64,000 nucleotides of DNA. It comes from Marchantia polymorpha subsp. ruderalis (lineage: Eukaryota; Streptophyta; Marchantiopsida; Marchantiales; Marchantiaceae). Below are positions 58,017 to 64,000 of this stretch, piece by piece; positions within the stretch are counted from its first letter, which is position 1; each line of letters starts with the position of its first letter. Below the pieces are notes generated by a model. The model was not told the DNA's origin and did not search any database. It was given only the letters and a program-made list of their open reading frames with translations. Made by a program: the position numbers and the translations under genes. Location: the NCBI GenBank assembly GCA_037833965.1, contig AP031351.1, positions 3,236,501 to 3,300,500 on the forward strand, given 5' to 3'.

Positions 58017-60915
58017 ATGGCTCAGGCTACCACTTTTACCTCCCCGGATTTCGTGCAGCAGCCGGAGGATACCCCCATGAGCACATGTAGGTCGTCATTC
58101 CTCACAAAACTCTCAGGAGATCGGTCTGCATTGCTTTGGTAACCAGTCGAAAACTTGCTAGCAGGATATGTGTGACATTATGCTTCACATAATGTACGAT
58201 GATAAGCAGGCGCATGGAATGACCCGTCCTCTGAATTCAGATCAGATCAGATCAGGACATGAAGTCCGTTATGCATATCTGATCGTTCCTATGAGGCCCA
58301 CACCCTTCTGCTGGGATTTACTGATTCAATGCCGTGATAGTATGAGGTTGTAGTCAAGTTGTAACGTGATCTGATTACATCCTGCTTGTTTCTGACAGCC
58401 GAGCAACCTCAAGTCTCCGAAGAGAGGAAGTCGATGTTTGGAAAGCTCAAGGACAAGACGAAGACGAAGAAGAACAAGTTGAAGAACAAACTGAAGCCTG
58501 GGTCAGGAGGCGACGTGGTGGATGATAGCAGCAGTAGCAGCAGTAGCGATGATGAAGCTGACGCTCCAACTAACAATGCGGTACATGCTTCAAAGCTGCT
58601 TACAATGTACTTATGTACATGTGGCTGATTGGACTGAATTTCTTTGCTTGTACCTGCGCCTGAAGTCATTGAAGTAAATTTCAAAATAGAGGAGTTTCTC
58701 TTTGCAGATATGTAGCAGAATTTCAGCTAAACGTTTCTCTTCGTGATCTTCTTCGCAGTTCTCTGGAATGACTCAACCTGAATACGAACGGAAGTTGGAC
58801 GCTGGGCAAGTGCCAGCTACAATAAATGGTATAGCCCTTGAACGGAGTATGTCTTTTATGGAGTGTATATCTCTTGGTAGATCTGAGTAGAGGACGTTCT
58901 TCAATCTTTGCATCGAGTTAGATTCTAAATCACTAACATCTGAGTCCCTATACTGTGATGGTTTGCAGATGATGACAGCCTATTCGGAAGGTCGTCTGAT
59001 AAAAGCGGGGGGCTTGAAGCTGAAGATTTTAACCAGAGAACTCCTGCAGAGTTTCCGAAGTCACATGGGCAAGACGACTCAGCCCTTTCGGAGCAGTTCC
59101 AGGGGCTGTCTACGAGCGACAAGCCCTCATCTCAAATGAATGTCCAGTCAGACTCCACATTGCCAAGTGGTAAGTTTGCGACGTGCTGAAATGCTCCCTC
59201 TCGACCTCTTACTTTTGATACTTTTGAAACTTAGTTTTGCTGCCAAAAATGCGATGGAGCACTTGGTGCAGCAGAGCAGTTTTATCGAAAGCTGATCATC
59301 GTCTTTCTCTCTCGGATCTCAGAAAAGTTCGGCGAAGACAGTTCCCTGGACGGAGGATTGGGAAGCAAAATTGATAGGGATTCCTTCTCGGAGGAGAAGC
59401 CAAGCGAGGGAAGGGCGACCGATGACATTCTGAGCAAAGCTGGCGATCCCTCAGCTAACGATCTGACAACCGAGCATCAAAAGCCCGATCCCGAGGGTCT
59501 TCTGAGAGGAGAGAAATCCGCCGAGCCTGCCAAGTCGTGGGGTCAGTGGGTAGGCGAGAAAGTAGGTCTTGCTAAGGACACGGTAGCCGCCAAGTCACCA
59601 TCCACCACTACCACGTCATCGTCCACGGATGAGAAGCCCATTACGGAGAAGGCATATGAGACGGTGTTGGGAGCCAAGGACGCTGTGGTGGGCAAGACGA
59701 ACGAAGCGGCCGACACTACCATGGACTCGATCCATCAAAACAAAGAAGCTGCTGCCACTACCGACCCCGCCAAGCAAACTTACACCCAAAAGTTCACGGG
59801 AGCGATCTACGGAGCCAAAGACTCTCTCCTGTCCTCCACGCACCCCGGCGACGACGACAAGGCTCTCTCGCAAAAAGTGACAGAGACGGTGAGTAATCTT
59901 CCGGGAACTATCAAATCCAGTCTGGGATTCGGAGCAAGTAAAGCTTCTACCGGTGGTGCCTCGTCGCCTACTACCACCCCAGCTTTGGGTACATCCTCGG
60001 ACGTCCCGAGTGCCGCAGTCACAGACGAGTCGACTGGAGCTCCCGCACAGAGTCCCGGAATTGTTAGCAGAATTACCGACTCTGTTTCTTCTCTGTGGGG
60101 TAAGAAGCAGCCCACGGATACTCCGACCACCACACCTGCAGCTAGTCTTGACAGTGCGCCCTCTTCAGGTACTGCACTTTCCGACCCGATAGAAGCATTC
60201 CCGAACGTGACTACTAATGTACAATACTGTTGATTAGTAGAACAAACTAGGAAGTCGTTACGATTTGTTCTTCTCCTTGGATCTGGTGTTTTGTCAATGA
60301 TTGTTGTATCGTTTTTGCTTGTGGATATGGCTGGAAGAAGAAACTTCACCTGAGAGATTAGATCATTCTTCCGGTGTACTTGCTTGATCTGTGTCTGACA
60401 GTAGAGTAGAAGACGACTGGTCTTGTACAGTATGTTGGTACGCTCGGTTTGTGCCTCCTACCGCTTACAAGCTAAAAGAGTAAAAGAACAAATTAGCAGC
60501 CACAGTTCATTTTGTTCGCTCAAGTGTAGTGATATGACTTTCACTTTGAAACAGAGAAGAAAGTACTTAACCACTTGTGGATTTACATTAAACAATAATG
60601 AACTGTACTAAATCACCCCTCTTATCATACAGTTTCAATACATAGTGATTTGTGCAGATTATTTTCTTAAACTTGTGGAAGAAGGAATTTTGTTCTAATC
60701 TCATATCGTAAACTGTAATACTATCTCACATCGAACTTGGTCTTGCGAATTTTCAGATATTGGGCGTACAACTTTCAATGGTATGCTAGTGTTAAAATAT
60801 TCGATTATGTCTCTACATAAAGCCAATTTCTGACCTGAGTTTTTCGTGCAAATTCCCAGGACTGCCAACATCTGAAACGGCGCCAACAACTGAATTTGAC
60901 TCCAGAGCATCATAG
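58017..60915 (+). CDS. LTI65/RD29/CAP160-like stress protein, gene 2
   Basis: Exons 58017-58086, 58399-58580, 58759-58828, 58969-59169 and 59323-60168, then probably 60860-60915, giving about 474 residues. Without the last splice the frame runs on to a stop at 60231-60233 (about 477 residues). Order matches gene 1: Lys-rich run (MFGKLKDKTKTKKNKLKNKL), acidic Ser/Asp cluster, acidic linker, fewer repeats (KPITEKAYETVLGAKDAVVG, YTQKFTGAIYGAKDSLLSS), the box GDDDKALSQKVTETVSNLPG, then SPGIVSRITDSVSSLWGKK. The 70-base third exon equals gene 1 exon 2 in length and phase. Unlike gene 1, a separate first exon encodes MAQATTFTSPDFVQQPEDTP. It is probably a hydrophilic desiccation- or cold-protective protein under ABA control. 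The last exon is inferred from phase and similarity to gene 1. Confidence 0.83.
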
Positions 60916-62985
60916 ATGGTTTTCGGATATAATGACTGAGACTATCTTCTTCACTTCATAGCGAGAATAATACGGATATTATCGCGCGGACGGAGCATGC
61001 TGACAGACGAAGCTGTTTCTTGCCTGTGAAACTGTGGGAATATGGAAGATATGTTTTAATGTGTAGTTTAGTGGGCAGGGAAGTGTGCAAATTTATTAGT
61101 TTACATATCTGTTAGTCCTATCTTGGGCGAGATATTCCAATGTTGGCCGCGAGAGAAAGAGATATTTGTACTGATGAGAAGTTCTCAATGTATAGGGATT
61201 TTTGTAATTATATATAAAACTTTTATTTAATCGAGAGAATATGGTACTTCGATCTTATGAATGGACGTTATGAAAAGATGATAGGCATGAATTTTGAGGA
61301 AAGTGGAAAAAATTGAGTTTGTCTAAACATGTGTGTAAAACTTTATGAACAGAAACTTATGAAATGAAAGGGAATGTGAAATTGTAAAAATTTCTATTCA
61401 ATCCGATGAAAATGAGGAAAAAAACTATTAATATAACTTATAAGACAATGTACAAAACATATAAATATTATGCTCAAAGTAAAAAATATTTATGTAATTT
61501 TTAGTATTTTTATAAAAGTTAAACATTTATATAAAACTACTAAAATATAACATATACATACTTAATCTATTCGAGGGCAAAACTCTCTTACCCAAGGAAA
61601 AGAATTTCCGTGTAAAAGCAAATTCTCCAAATTTATGACCAATCATTTCTTTAAAAAATATTATTATTTAATACTTCAATGAAAAATATGGTTTTATTTA
61701 CACTCGATTATATAATATAATAACAATGTTTACTTATTTACTCTATGCAATAATGAACAACATCTTTAACAAACAATTTGCAAAATGTACAAAATATTTA
61801 ATTATATATATGTATATATTAAATTTTATGATTATAATCAATGATATAAATTATTTTATTATGATAAAAAATACTCATAATAAATTATTTGAGTATTACA
61901 ATAAAAACATGATAAATAATTGATAGTAATTAAATACTATATAATATTGTATGAAAAAATAGAAAATATCATTCACAACAAATAAATGCAAAAAAATCTT
62001 AAAATTTTGAAAATATATTATTATATACATAATTAAAATAATATTTTTAAAATAGAAAAAATTATCTTAAATCTTAATAAGTTATCATATAAATCTACAT
62101 ACTATTTGATAGATTTAATACAAATTTATTATAATGCAAAAATTTTTATGAAATTCATCTAACTTACATATATTCATAAAAAATTTCATTTAAACATCAT
62201 TATATTTGAAAATTAAAAGTTAAAAATGTTTTGAAATTTTTTTTATATCAATTTACACTTACTATAAAATTCAGTTTTTGAAAGTTCAAAGAGGTGATTT
62301 TAGTTTTGTTGTTGACTATTAATGTTATCAATGTGTAAAATTCATGGAAAACTTTGCAAACCTACTCTAGAATGCTTTAATCCAACATTTTTGTTGGATA
62401 GAATACTTCGATAAATAAAATTTATATAGTGAAAACCATTGTAAATTTAATGATATCATTTTGAAATAGATTTTTTAGCAAAAAAAATCATCATATGCTT
62501 GTGGATCAAACTTCATATTAACAACCTGATAAAGATATCCATTTGAGTGACAGAATTAAAAGTTTTTGACGAAAAATCATAACAACATTAGAAAGTATCA
62601 ATGCGAGCAAGCAAGCAAGCTCAAACGCGGAGTGCGTAGACGCAAGACCGACAAAGCCAACATGCCAAAAGCCAGTTCCGCAGGCAAGCGAGCAGTTTGA
62701 GTATCACGATGAAGGTCCAAAGAGCAAGACTTGAATTCCGTCATCCACAACTTTCACATTTCAAACTCGACAGATTTGAGAAATCTGTCGAGTCTGAAGA
62801 ATTTCTTCAAAATTATCTTGAATTATCAACCGTGCAATCACATGTTACAATCAGGGTTTAAGTAAATTTATAAGTTTGCGTAGGCAAGCGTACAAGTTTA
62901 TGCGGATCAAAATTTTTGCCCAAATTTGCTATTTTCCAACTTAATCTATCGATATATAGTAAGACTCAAGGCTTAGTATCAGCGC
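60916..62985. other. AT-rich intergenic region
   Basis: Extremely AT-rich from about 61200 to 62560, with no gene. A perfect 13-base hairpin lies at 62765-62793 (arms 62765-62777 and 62781-62793) in a GC-richer patch just before the transposase relic. Confidence 0.45.
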
Positions 62986-62989
62986 CGTT

Positions 62990-63524
62990 TCAATCATTCA
63001 TCACCTTCAAGATAAAATAGCAGATCCCGAAAGGATTCACGTCCTCAAGACTATGCACATTGATGTTGTAGCTTGGAGCATGGATGTGAAGCCAAGAACA
63101 ATTCGCAACTGCTTTTGCCATTGCCAAATTTGCACCATTGATGGTGACGTGACCATGGTTCCGGAAGAGCTGCTTATTGATCTAGAGGTGATCAAGGATT
63201 TCAAAGAGCATGTTCAAGAGCTTTGATGTCAGAACCCAATGGATGTTTGCAATTTCATCGACTATACTGCTGAGCTCAACGTTGCTTATGCTCCCACTCA
63301 AGAGGAAATTGTGCAGGTTCTCTCCATCAATGGAGGCCGACGAAAGTCAAGATTCTATTTCCGTGAAGTCAACTGAAGCACTGAAGTGTGCAAGTTTGTT
63401 GTAGCAAGACATCGTCGATCGTGAGATGCTTGCTGCGATGCAAATAGTCAAGGACAAGATTAGCATTATGAGGTCTATTAAGCTCGTTCAGAAGCCAATC
63501 TCGGAGTATTTCTCCAAGGTTTAG
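62990..63524 (+). pseudogene. Tigger/pogo-like (DDE_1, CENP-B type) transposase, C-terminal relic
   Basis: The readable frame gives IHVLKTMHIDVVAWSMDVKP followed by RTIRNCFCHCQI, the conserved block after the catalytic core in Tigger/jerky-type transposases. An acidic middle part follows, ending PTQEEIVQ. After stops and a frame change comes MLAAMQIVKDKISIMRSIKL, then QKPISEYFSKV and a stop at 63522-63524. The last motif is the QKPITDFF-type tail common to this family and fits a PCNA-interacting (PIP) box. The DNA-binding and DDE core parts are missing, so this is an inactive 3' fragment of a plain DNA transposon. The 13-base hairpin upstream is not its terminal repeat as far as I can tell. 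Confidence 0.65.
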
Positions 63525-64000
63525 TTGCCCAGATGTAGAAAGTTTGTGTCAAATCTCTATCTATCAATATTAAAAAATTTTGGTATTGCTTGTGGAGTAT
63601 TAAATATTAACTTTTGGAGGTTTAATAACATATTTGTGGGGCCGGACTTGGGACAAAATCTCACATATTAATTATCACAGGTTATCAATTTAGATAGTAT
63701 TAATTTAGACAGATTCTACTACATTAATTTGATTGCCGAGTCACTTTATGTAATGGATTGAAATGCGTAGTGTGATTTATAGCGGATAAAGTCTTTCATT
63801 ACAAAATATTTGTTGGGAGATGTTGATGCTCGAGTAGATAGTTTGGACCACAAAGATTTTCATTACATAAGATTTGCTAGGATATTTTAATGTTGGAGTA
63901 CATAGGATGGCGATTATTGTTGGTGCATCCAATGTAAAATAAAAAATGATCATCAGTAGTGGCTCACATACTACAATTGCCACACATTCTTAAGTAGGTA
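63525..64000. other. AT-rich end of window
   Basis: No gene. Two degenerate repeats of about 48-60 bases, each starting near TTTCATTACA(A/T)AA.ATTTG, occur at about 63793 and 63857. Confidence 0.4.

Noticed and set aside
1-64000. CRISPR arrays, operons or other prokaryotic systems
   Set aside because: Genes have GT-AG introns and plant targeting peptides, and no regularly spaced repeat array was seen.

Overview
The window looks like nuclear DNA of a land plant. Five genes have GT-AG introns that I could place by hand. They encode a trihelix factor, a CFM4-like CRM (YhbY) RNA-binding protein, tryptophan synthase alpha with an N-terminal extension, a D-2-hydroxyglutarate dehydrogenase, and two tandem LTI65/RD29/CAP160-like stress proteins (six gene models in all; the trihelix gene is read as one open exon). 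Gene islands have moderate GC and are separated by long AT-rich stretches full of decayed transposable elements. The LINE and transposon protein style suggests a seed-free plant such as a moss or lycophyte, but this is a weak inference.

Layout. 0.5-1.3 kb: trihelix gene (minus). 5.6-8.8 kb: four-exon CRM gene (minus), whose 1.9-kb first intron carries three same-strand box C/D snoRNA copies. 9.9-15.7 kb: a transposon graveyard made of a LINE split by an LTR, a Ty3/gypsy integrase fossil, and LTR pieces of two families in conflicting orientations. 18.6-21.0 kb: nine-exon TSA gene (minus). 23.7-24.1 kb: a MITE-like element. 26.0-32.8 kb: D2HGDH gene with about 15 exons (minus). 33.2-33.5 kb: a second MITE family with a perfect 9-bp target duplication. 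35.4-41.4 kb: a broken Ty3/gypsy chromovirus with both LTRs and a 5-bp target duplication. 42.4-44.6 kb: decayed BED-finger DNA transposon. 50.2-53.2 and 58.0-60.9 kb: the tandem LTI65-like pair (plus), with another copy of the 9-bp-TSD MITE between them. 63.0-63.5 kb: C-terminal part of a Tigger/pogo-like transposase.

How genes relate. TSA works in plastid tryptophan synthesis, and D2HGDH in mitochondrial oxidation of D-2-hydroxyglutarate during lysine and branched-chain amino-acid breakdown. The CRM protein is expected in an organelle, acting on rRNA or intron RNA, while its intron encodes guides that appear to methylate cytosolic 18S rRNA; the locus therefore seems to serve two ribosome pathways. 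The LTI65-like pair is expected to answer ABA, cold or drying, and ABRE/G-box and DRE-like motifs lie upstream. There is no operon logic here; each gene has its own promoter.

The least expected signal is the intronic snoRNA cluster. All three copies share the terminal stem, C box, D box and a 12-13 base guide complementary to 18S rRNA.
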